Shown: piece by piece, positions 1 to 7,036 of the stretch
How the letters are laid out: every line of letters starts with the position of its first letter
Position numbering within the stretch: position 1 is the stretch's first letter
Assembly (NCBI GenBank): GCA_964447205.1
Contig: CAYUSB010000020.1
Location: 1-64,000, forward strand
Direction: 5' to 3'
Source of the DNA: JAEUKH01 sp964447205
GTDB taxonomy: Bacteria; Myxococcota_A; Polyangia; Polyangiales; Ga0077539
Length of the DNA stretch: 64,000 nt
Notes under the pieces: model-generated
Told to the model about the DNA's origin: nothing
The model's database searches: none
Seen by the model: the letters and a program-made list of their open reading frames with translations, nothing else
Program-made: the position numbers and the translations under genes

Positions 1-128
1 CCTGTCGCCCGGAGCTCCCAGGAATTCAAGCACTTTTCATGAGACGGCCCTGGGTTAGGCGGCGGGCGGCGACCTAATGAGATGTTCGGCAGCCAGCCGG
101 CCAACACTCGGTGCGGTACCGGAGCGTC

Positions 129-458
129 ATGACGATCCCCGAGAAAGGACGGCGGATCATTCGAGTGGACGAGACGGACTATGCCTGGCGTATTCGGAAG
201 AAGCCGACGTATCATCAAGCCGCATTCCAGTCTTTGATGACGCTCGCCATTCAGCCATGTGATGCCAAGGCTCGGAGCGTGCTTGTGGTCAACTTGTGCG
301 TCAGTCGACCGGACAATTGGATCAGCCCGCACCAGACATCTGTGACACCGGCGATGGTCCGAGAGATGATTGCCGGGGCTTTGGCAAGTGGCTGGCAGCC
401 GATCAGCACGGCCGGTCCCTTCTTTTATGAGTACACACTCATCAGAGATCGCGCATGA
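129..458 (+). CDS. Small hypothetical protein
   Basis: Encodes 109 residues with no signal peptide or membrane segment. The N-terminus is basic (RIIRVDETDYAWRIRKKP) and the C-terminal half reads like a compact alpha/beta domain (GWQPISTAGPFFYEYTLI). I do not recognise the family, so no function is given. The start at 129 was chosen over an upstream start at 111 because the conserved-looking sequence begins there. Base composition is less GC-rich than in the genes after 2 kb, and the next 1.4 kb is mobile-element debris, so this end may be acquired DNA. It is followed by about 500 bases without a functional gene. Confidence 0.55.
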   Translation: MTIPEKGRRIIRVDETDYAWRIRKKPTYHQAAFQSLMTLAIQPCDAKARSVLVVNLCVSRPDNWISPHQTSVTPAMVREMIAGALASGWQPISTAGPFFYEYTLIRDRA

Positions 459-722
459 GTAACGAGCCTCGTGCAAGTCAGTCGTAGCTTTCACGCGTCG
501 CGGTACTGCATTCCCAGAGGAGTCGACTGCACCCCCATCGCTGGTGGCAACATCGCCGAACCGTTGTCCTTGTGAGGCTGTCCACGTCGACGGTCGATTC
601 TCGCGAACGGGCCATGCACCTATCCTCGACAACCATAGGGGTAGGGGCGAGTTTTAAACTCGCCCGAAGCGCGTCAGACGGAGGCCCCAGGACGCCATGA
701 ATTCAAGGTCCTCCTGGTCCGC
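459..722. other. Non-coding stretch before the palindromic repeat
   Basis: I see no convincing gene here. Together with the palindromic element that follows, it separates the small gene ending at 458 from the transposase remnant. Composition is less GC-rich than in most of the window. Confidence 0.4.
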
Positions 723-929
723 GGGCTGAAGCCCACGGCACCGTCGGGAAAGCCCGTCCAAGACGGGCTGCCCCCCATCGAGCACAACGGTCACAAGGGT
801 GTCTTCCAGGGCCGCATCTCCCCGGCGGTGTCGCGCAAGGACCGAGGAACACCGGGCGCCACCGAAGGGCTTCGCGGCGTGAAGCCCGTCTTGGACGGGC
901 TTTGTCAACAGTACCGTGGGCTTCAGCCC
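723..929. repeat. Palindromic element with nested hairpins
   Basis: The two ends are near-identical inverted arms (723-770 and 883-929). The outer 16 bases of each arm are GGGCTGAAGCCCACGG and its complement. The inner part of each arm is itself a hairpin with an 8-bp stem (AGCCCGTC/GACGGGCT). About 110 bp separate the arms. No convincing gene lies inside. The layout suggests a small palindromic mobile or REP-like element next to the transposase remnant. It could instead be the end of the degraded insertion sequence. Confidence 0.7.
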
Positions 930-980
930 TGAGGTAGTCCCGCATTTGTCACACATGAACATCAGATCAGCCATCATGCT

Positions 981-1500
981 CCAAATGATTCCAATCAGAT
1001 CAGCGAACAGCCTGTGCTCTAGAAGAATGCGATCATAACTCTCGATCAGCTTCTTTCGACGATCCTCCCGCATTGTATACAGCAACTCGAACCGAATACA
1101 TCCCTGCCGGAACAGGGAGTAGACCCGCTTGCCTTTGTTGGACATCCCTCCGCGCTTATGCAGGTCCTTGTCCATGCCACAATCTTCTCCAGCAGCTCCT
1201 AAGAGAGTCAAAGCTACCTGTGCGATGGCCATCAGCATAAGGAGACGATCACGACGAACGGGGTCGGAAATGTGGAGGAGATTGATTCCAAAGCCGAAGC
1301 GTGGGTCTTGTTGATCGCGAAATGTCTCTTCTATAGTGAATCTGACGCCGTAAATTGCAACGGCATCCTCCGCGGATTCGACCCGCTCATCGCACGCAAG
1401 AAACCACGCCTCCTTCATTCCAGGGCGCTTTACTGCGATAAAGGCGCCTGCCTCCTGGCTACTCCCTGTGATGCGGGCACGAGGCAGCCACATTGCTCGC
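981..1500 (-). pseudogene. IS4-family transposase, C-terminal remnant
   Basis: The translated remnant carries the C-terminal part of an IS4-type DDE transposase. It includes the stretch RRFTIEE-like (here VRFTIEETFRD), whose glutamate is the third acidic catalytic residue of the family. Further on are DPVRRDRLLMLMAIAQVALT and SLFRQGC, both typical of this group. The N-terminal half with the first two catalytic aspartates is absent, and the frame runs at its 5-prime side straight into a truncated VOC gene. At its 3-prime side it continues into palindromic repeat sequence instead of ending cleanly. I see no inverted repeats marking intact IS ends. It cannot be an active transposase. Confidence 0.75.
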
Positions 1501-1517
1501 CCATCTCCTCGTAGCCC

Positions 1518-1802
1518 ATGATGCGTACACCCGACGGCCACAGCCGGCTCGAGTTGTCCCGATTCCTCGCGCCCCCTGTGGTCGCCGATCACCGCAGGGC
1601 CCCGGTGAACGTCCTCGGGTATCTACGCGTGATGTTCACCGTGGAAGACCTCGACGACACCCTCGCTCGGCTCGGCAAACGCGGCGCGAAGCTCGTGGGC
1701 GAAGTGGTCCAGTACGAGGACACCTATCGGCTCTGCTACATCCGGGGCCCCGAAGGAATTCTCCTCGGGCTCGCCCAAGAACTCGGGCAGCCGACTTCCT
1801 GA
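1518..1802 (+). pseudogene. VOC (glyoxalase-fold) protein, 3-prime fragment
   Basis: The 94-residue frame begins with MMRTPDGHSRLELSRF and ends with YIRGPEGILLGLAQEL, the second half of a vicinal-oxygen-chelate (glyoxalase/bleomycin-resistance) domain. VOC proteins are normally 120-160 residues, and the N-terminal beta-alpha-beta-beta-beta module is missing. The fragment abuts the transposase remnant with no gap, so the 5-prime part was probably lost when the insertion element arrived or was deleted. It might still be translated from its first ATG, but the metal-site half that is missing makes activity unlikely. Confidence 0.65.
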
Positions 1803-1931
1803 TCTCCCCGCCGCCGTTCGCCCCAGGCGGGCCGTGCGCGTAAGGTTTCCCTGGCCTGCTCCGTCAGCACTGGCAGAGAGCCGCAGCCCGACGAGGTGCC
1901 GGGCGCGCTGGCTCCCCCTGGAGATCCCCCA

Positions 1932-2114
1932 ATGAGCGACACCAAGACCTGCGGCTGCCCCCAATGTGGACCGTCCTGCAACTGCGCCGTCCAGGGCAGG
2001 GCCCCCGCCCCCGGCGAGTGCTGCTGCGGCCCCACCTGCCAGTGCCCGCCCGATTGTTCCTGTCCCCCTTCGTGCAACTGCGCCGCCGTGCGGGCCCGCG
2101 CCCCCCGCGGATAA
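1932..2114 (+). CDS. Metallothionein-like cysteine-rich peptide
   Basis: Encodes 60 residues, 14 of them cysteines arranged as CxC and CxxC pairs (CGCPQC, CNC, CCCG, CQC, CSC, CNC), as in bacterial metallothioneins that chelate soft metal ions. There is no histidine and no recognisable export signal. The ATG at 1932 has a GGAG at a suitable distance. The stop codon lies 4 bp before the GTG start of an ECF sigma factor that itself has a cysteine-rich tail, so the two are probably translated together. This suggests a metal-responsive unit. The function is inferred from composition only; low-complexity cysteine-rich peptides of this size cannot be assigned firmly. Confidence 0.6.
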   Translation: MSDTKTCGCPQCGPSCNCAVQGRAPAPGECCCGPTCQCPPDCSCPPSCNCAAVRARAPRG

Positions 2115-2118
2115 CCCG

Positions 2119-2676
2119 GTGCCCCCCGCGGAGGAGGTCGATGTCCGTGCCGCGCTCCGGGCGATCGAGGCCCTGCGCCCGCGCTACCTCGACTTCCTCC
2201 GCCGACGCCTCGGAGACGACGCCGAGGATGTCTACCAGCAGTGCATCCTGAAGGCCCTCGACCACGCCGCGGCCCTGCGCGACGTGGAGCGTGTGCAGGC
2301 GTGGTTCTTGCGTGTGGTGCGCAACGCCGCGGTCGACCACCACGCGGCGCGGGTGGCCTGCGAGGCACGGGCCTTCGCGCTCGGAGCCACGGTCGACTAC
2401 GCCTCCGCCGAGGAGGCCGCGGTGTGCGCCTGCGCCCTGGGTCTTCTGGCGAGGCTCCCGCCTGCGTACGCGGAGATCCTGCGGCGGGTTGACGTCGACG
2501 ACGAGCCCGTCACCCGCGTGGCCCGGGCCCTCGGGATCACCGCCAACAACGCCTCGGTGCGCCTGCACCGGGCCCGACAGGCCCTACGCGAACAGCTCCA
2601 GGGATGCTGCAAGGTGAGCTCGATGCGCGCGTGCTTCGCGTGCACCTGCGCCGACGAGTGGCACCCGCAGACGTGA
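2119..2676 (+). CDS. ECF RNA polymerase sigma factor with cysteine-rich tail
   Basis: The 185-residue protein has sigma region 2 near residues 8-75 (RPRYLDFLRRRLGDDAEDVY, then FLRVVRNAAVDHHA). Region 4 is near 115-170 (LARLPPAYAEILRRVDV, VARALGITANNASVRLHRAR with its helix-turn-helix). The last 23 residues contain two adjacent cysteines and a CFACTC cluster after the HTH. C-terminal cysteine-rich domains occur in CorE-type ECF factors, which sense metal directly instead of through an anti-sigma factor. No anti-sigma gene follows, which fits. The GTG at 2119 was chosen because upstream sequence in frame is low-complexity and overlaps the metallothionein-like gene. Metal sensing is an inference. 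Confidence 0.85.
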   Translation: MPPAEEVDVRAALRAIEALRPRYLDFLRRRLGDDAEDVYQQCILKALDHAAALRDVERVQAWFLRVVRNAAVDHHAARVACEARAFALGATVDYASAEEAAVCACALGLLARLPPAYAEILRRVDVDDEPVTRVARALGITANNASVRLHRARQALREQLQGCCKVSSMRACFACTCADEWHPQT

Positions 2677-2839
2677 AGCCCCCCCACCGACCACCCCGAG
2701 AGACGACCCGCGCACGAAGACGTCGACCGCCAGGCCGTGGTCGGGCGTTTCTCGCATACAGGACGGAGAGGGGCTCCATGTCCCGGACGAGGCCGATGGG
2801 TGCCCTCCCGGGGATCGTGGTGTTACGGTATTGGGAGCG

Positions 2840-4042
2840 ATGACAGAGCAACGACCGCGCGCCCTGGCCCTCTCCGTGGTCCTCCACGCGCTCCTCGCGG
2901 TGGTGGCCTGGCGTACGGCTCCGCGGTCGGAGACCCCCTTCCTGCCGCCTCCCGTCCCCGCGGCCGAGTGGACCTTCCTGCCGCCGCCTGAGGCTCCTGT
3001 CGCCCCCGCGCCGGCCGCCCCAGAGCCTCCCCCTGTCCCGTCGCTGGCCCGGACCGCCCCCGCCTCGTCGCGCCCCGTGCGGGCCGCGTCGCCCCCGCGT
3101 GGGTCGGCCCCGTCCGCGTCGCCTGCCCCGACCCCCGCTGCCACGCCGCCCCTCCCGGTGACGCCCACAGTGACCCCCGTGGCCCCGCCCCTCGGCAACG
3201 CGGCCTCGCTCCTGCGGGGGCTCAACGAGCGGGCCCTCGCCCAGGTGACCGGGGGGAGCATCGGGCTGGAGGTGGGGCCCGTTCCGGTGCGCAGGCGCGA
3301 CATGGTGGCCGTGCGCACGGGGTCGCTCGAGGCGCAGGCCCGGGACGTGTCGGCGGGGTACGTGACCGACCGCCTGGCCGCGACGCATCAGCACGAGGCC
3401 CCGGGGGTTCGTGGCTACTTCTGGGGACTGCGGCGGCGGATGGAGGAGAGCTGGAGCCCCTCGGCCGCGCGGGAGCCCTCCCTCGCGGAGACAGCCATGG
3501 CCACCGTGGCCATGCCCGCCTCGGGGCTCCTCCAGATGCAACGCAGCGCCGAGGGGTCGGCCGTCGAGCCGGGGCGCCGCGGGGCCGCCATCGACGCCCT
3601 CGAAGCCGGCAACATGGCCCGCGGAAACAACCCCGCCCACCGCACCATGACGCCCTTCACGGGCATCGTCGACGCGTCGCAGGGAAACACCCGCCGGACC
3701 CGGACCGAGGTCGAGGTCATCCAAGACGAGGAGGGCGTGGTGACCAGCGTCCGGGTGCTGCGGGGCTCGGGGCGCGAGGCCTTCGACCGGGCGGCCGAAC
3801 ACGCCGTACGCGAGGCTCTCCCCCTCGCCGCGGCGGTGCCCATGCCCGGGGGGCGACGGTCGCGGTGGTCGTTCGAGGTGGTGGTCTCCCGTGACCCCTT
3901 CGTGCCCGGGGTGGGGATGAGCTTCGACGAGAGCACCGGGTGGGTCGAGCTACACTGGCCCGGAAGGCTCCACGCGCGGCGTAGAGTCTGGCTCGAAGAC
4001 GCCCGCCCGGCCCAGACGTTCCGGGGCCCCTCCCGCGGCTGA
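2840..4042 (+). CDS. TonB-like energy transducer, anchored in the inner membrane
   Basis: Encodes 400 residues. A short basic N-terminus is followed by one membrane segment (ALALSVVLHALLAVVAW), then a proline/alanine-rich spacer to about residue 120, as in TonB proteins that span the periplasm. The C-terminal part (about 270-360) reads as a TonB_C-type domain: TEVEVIQDEEGVVTSVRVL, then DRAAEHAVREALPL and a beta-strand ending FEVVVSRDP. TonB transmits proton-motive force to outer-membrane receptors, but no ExbB/ExbD or receptor gene is adjacent. A regulatory or gliding-related role is therefore also possible. The ATG at 2840 follows GGGAG. It lies 15 bp before the histidine-kinase gene, so the two are probably co-transcribed. 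Confidence 0.75.
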   Translation: MTEQRPRALALSVVLHALLAVVAWRTAPRSETPFLPPPVPAAEWTFLPPPEAPVAPAPAAPEPPPVPSLARTAPASSRPVRAASPPRGSAPSASPAPTPAATPPLPVTPTVTPVAPPLGNAASLLRGLNERALAQVTGGSIGLEVGPVPVRRRDMVAVRTGSLEAQARDVSAGYVTDRLAATHQHEAPGVRGYFWGLRRRMEESWSPSAAREPSLAETAMATVAMPASGLLQMQRSAEGSAVEPGRRGAAIDALEAGNMARGNNPAHRTMTPFTGIVDASQGNTRRTRTEVEVIQDEEGVVTSVRVLRGSGREAFDRAAEHAVREALPLAAAVPMPGGRRSRWSFEVVVSRDPFVPGVGMSFDESTGWVELHWPGRLHARRRVWLEDARPAQTFRGPSRG

Positions 4043-4057
4043 TTCGTCTAGAGAAAG

Positions 4058-6940
4058 ATGCCCGTGTCGGCTCAGACGCCCATCCTCACCACGCTCCTGA
4101 GCCTGCGACCCGAACGGTGGCGCGACGATCTCCTGACCCGGGTCCTGTGGGCGACCACCATCCTGGGGGCCCTCGTGTGCGTCCCGAGCGTGTACCTGGC
4201 CGTACGCGACGGGCTGTACGTCATCGCCGGGGTCGATGTCCTGGCCCTCCTCGGCCTCGTGCTCCTCGTGCGGGCGGAGGGGATCGGGTACCGCGTCCGG
4301 GCCGCGAGCTTCTGCGCCATCCTCTACCTCCTGAGCTGCGCCCTGCTGATCTGGATCGGGCCCATCAGCCAGATCTACCTCTTCGGGTTCTCGGCGGTCG
4401 CCACCCTCCTGCTCGGGCTGCGCGCCGGGGGAGTCACCCTCGGCCTCAACGCCGTGACCCTCTTCGGCATCACGGCCGTCGGGCTCGCGGCCCCCGCCAT
4501 GACCCCGCCGGGGTGGCTCGGGGCGGGAGGGATCGGCCCGTGGTTCGTCGTCTCGCTCAACTTCGTGCTGATCAACGCCATCCTCGTGCTGATGATCGGG
4601 GCGGTCCTGCGGGCCCTGGAGAGCGGCATCGTCCGGGAGGCTACGGCCCGGGCCGAGATGCAACAGCGCGAGGCCTTTCTGCGCATGGCCTCGCGGGTGG
4701 GGCGCATGGGGGCGTGGAGCGTCTCCCTGCCCGACGAGCGGATCACGTGGTCCAACGAGACCCGGGCCATCCACGAGGTCGACGAGGACCGGGACCTCAG
4801 CGTGGAGGAGGCCCTGGGGTTCTATGTTCCCGATGATCGGGAGCGGGTCGGCGAGGCCGTCGCCCGCTGCGCCCTGGAAGGAAGCCCCTTCGACCTCGAG
4901 GCCCAGATCGAGACCGCCCGCGGCAACCGGCGGTGGGTGCGCTCCATCGGCGAGGCCCTGCGCGACCCGGACGGGGCCGTGGTCGCGATCCGCGGGGCCG
5001 TCCAGGACATCTCCGCGCAGGTCGAGGCCGATCGGTCGCTCCGCGAGAGCGAGGCCCGCTTCCGCACCCTGTGCCAGGCCACCACCGACGCCATCTGGGA
5101 GTGGCACCTCAACGACGACACCCTGTGGTGGAACGAAGGCCTCGAGACCCTCTTCGGCTACCCCCGAGGCGATGGGCTCCTGCCCCGTGACTCCTGGTCG
5201 GCCCGGATCCACCCCGACGACGCCCCGCGGGTGCTCCAGGCCATCGAGGACCTCGTACGGGACGGGGGGACCGTGTGGTCGGGTGAGTACCGGTTCCGCA
5301 GGCAGGACGGGACCTACGCGTATGTGCTCACGCGGGTCCATGTGATCCGGGCGCGGGATGGGGGGGCGGTGCGGGTCATCGGGGGGATGACCGACCTCAC
5401 CGAGCGGCGGGCCACCGAGGAGCGCCTGGCCGAGCAGGCCGAGCTCCTGGAGATGGCCCAGGACATGATCTTCGTGCGCGACCTCGACGGACGGACGCGG
5501 TACATGAACCGCAAAGCCGAGGACTTCTACGGCTGGGACCGGCAGAGCGTGCTCGGGGTCGACGCGCGACAGCTCCTGTTTCAGCGCAACCCGGAGGCCT
5601 TCGTGCGGGCCAACGAGGCCACCCTCCGCGACGGGGCCTGGATCGGCGAGATCGAGCAGGTGCGCCGCGACGGACAACCCGTGCTGGTCGAAGCCCGCTG
5701 GACCCTCCTGCGGCGCCCCGACGGGGTCCCCTACGGGGTCCTCACGATCAACACCGACATCGGCGAGCGCAAGCGCCTGGAGCGACAGCTCCTGCGGGCC
5801 CAACGCCTTGACAGCATCGGGACCCTCGCCGGGGGCATCGCCCACGACCTCAACAACGTGCTCACCCCCATCTTCATCGGGGTCGAGCTCCTGCGTCAGG
5901 ACGAGGACCGCCCGGAGCGCCGCCAGGACCTCGAGATGATCGAGTCGTGCGCCCGTCGGGGCCGGGACATGGTGCGGCAGATCCTCGGGTTTGCCCGGGG
6001 CTATGAGGGCGTCCACACCCAGGTCTCGCTCGTGCCCGGGGTGCGCGACCTCGAGCGGATGATCCGAGACACCTTCCCCAAGAACATCCAGGTGGTCGTG
6101 TCGTGCGACCCCGACCCCTGGCTCCTCCGGGGCGACGCCACGCAGCTCAACCAGGTGATGATGAACCTCTGCCTCAACGCCCGCGACGCGATGGAGGAGG
6201 GCGGGGTCTTGACCATCGAGGTCGCCAACATTGTGCTCGACGAGGCCTTCGTCCGGATGCACCCGGGGGCGTCCCCCGGGCGGAACGTCGTGTTGCGGGT
6301 CAGCGACACCGGGTCGGGCATCGCCCCGGAGGTGCTCGAACGCGTCTTCGAGCCGTTCTACACGACCAAACCCCAGGGCAAGGGCACCGGGCTCGGGCTG
6401 TCGACGACCCACGCCATCGTCAAGAGCCACGGGGGGTTCATCTCCCTGTACAGCGAGGTGGGGAAGGGGACCCGGTTTCAGGTGTTCCTCCCGGCCGACA
6501 CGTCGGAGGCAGGGGCCGGGGCCGTGGCCGCCCAGGACCAGGGCCTCCCCCGGGGCAGGGGCGAGGGCCTGCTCGTGGTCGACGACGAGGACCTCGTGCG
6601 GCAGATGATGCGCCGCACCCTGGAGCGCTTCGGGTATCGGGTGTTTCTTGCGAGCCACGGCGAGGAGGCCCTCGCGACGTACGGGGTCTACCGCTCCGAG
6701 ATCGCCCTCGTGCTCACCGACATGGCCATGCCCGTGATGGACGGGGTCGCCCTCGTGCGTGCCCTGCGGGCCCTCGGGAGCGAGGTGCCCATCGTCGGGT
6801 CGAGCGGGCTCAACGTCGACGGGAGCGTGGACGCGGCCCTGCGCGCGGGCATGACCCGGTTTGTGGCGAAGCCGTACACCACCGAGACCATCCTCCGCAC
6901 GATCCGCGAGCTCCTCGACGCGCCCCGGGGCTCAGGGTGA
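4058..6940 (+). CDS. Membrane hybrid histidine kinase with three PAS domains and receiver
   Basis: A 960-residue sensor kinase. The N-terminal ~185 residues contain about six hydrophobic segments. Three PAS/PAC units follow (about 205-325, 330-450, 455-575; for example GWDRQSVLG and GVLTINTDIGERKR). The HisKA domain has its phospho-accepting histidine at H596 in GGIAHDLNNVL. The ATPase domain shows the N box (NLCLNARDAM), G1 box (DTGSGI) and GTGLGLSTTHAIVKSHGG. A C-terminal receiver (about 838-955) has the acidic pair VVDDED and the phospho-acceptor D888 in LTDMAMPVMDG, plus the conserved lysine in FVAKPY. No separate output regulator is adjacent, so the partner is unknown. All catalytic motifs are intact. 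The start follows AGAGAAAG. Confidence 0.93.
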   Translation: MPVSAQTPILTTLLSLRPERWRDDLLTRVLWATTILGALVCVPSVYLAVRDGLYVIAGVDVLALLGLVLLVRAEGIGYRVRAASFCAILYLLSCALLIWIGPISQIYLFGFSAVATLLLGLRAGGVTLGLNAVTLFGITAVGLAAPAMTPPGWLGAGGIGPWFVVSLNFVLINAILVLMIGAVLRALESGIVREATARAEMQQREAFLRMASRVGRMGAWSVSLPDERITWSNETRAIHEVDEDRDLSVEEALGFYVPDDRERVGEAVARCALEGSPFDLEAQIETARGNRRWVRSIGEALRDPDGAVVAIRGAVQDISAQVEADRSLRESEARFRTLCQATTDAIWEWHLNDDTLWWNEGLETLFGYPRGDGLLPRDSWSARIHPDDAPRVLQAIEDLVRDGGTVWSGEYRFRRQDGTYAYVLTRVHVIRARDGGAVRVIGGMTDLTERRATEERLAEQAELLEMAQDMIFVRDLDGRTRYMNRKAEDFYGWDRQSVLGVDARQLLFQRNPEAFVRANEATLRDGAWIGEIEQVRRDGQPVLVEARWTLLRRPDGVPYGVLTINTDIGERKRLERQLLRAQRLDSIGTLAGGIAHDLNNVLTPIFIGVELLRQDEDRPERRQDLEMIESCARRGRDMVRQILGFARGYEGVHTQVSLVPGVRDLERMIRDTFPKNIQVVVSCDPDPWLLRGDATQLNQVMMNLCLNARDAMEEGGVLTIEVANIVLDEAFVRMHPGASPGRNVVLRVSDTGSGIAPEVLERVFEPFYTTKPQGKGTGLGLSTTHAIVKSHGGFISLYSEVGKGTRFQVFLPADTSEAGAGAVAAQDQGLPRGRGEGLLVVDDEDLVRQMMRRTLERFGYRVFLASHGEEALATYGVYRSEIALVLTDMAMPVMDGVALVRALRALGSEVPIVGSSGLNVDGSVDAALRAGMTRFVAKPYTTETILRTIRELLDAPRGSG

Positions 6941-7036
6941 GGGGCCCATCTCCCCCGAGGACACCGCGTCGAGGCAGAGCGTATGATGCGCGCCCGAACC
7001 CATCCTCGCCCCGATCCCAGAGCCCGGAGATCCCGT

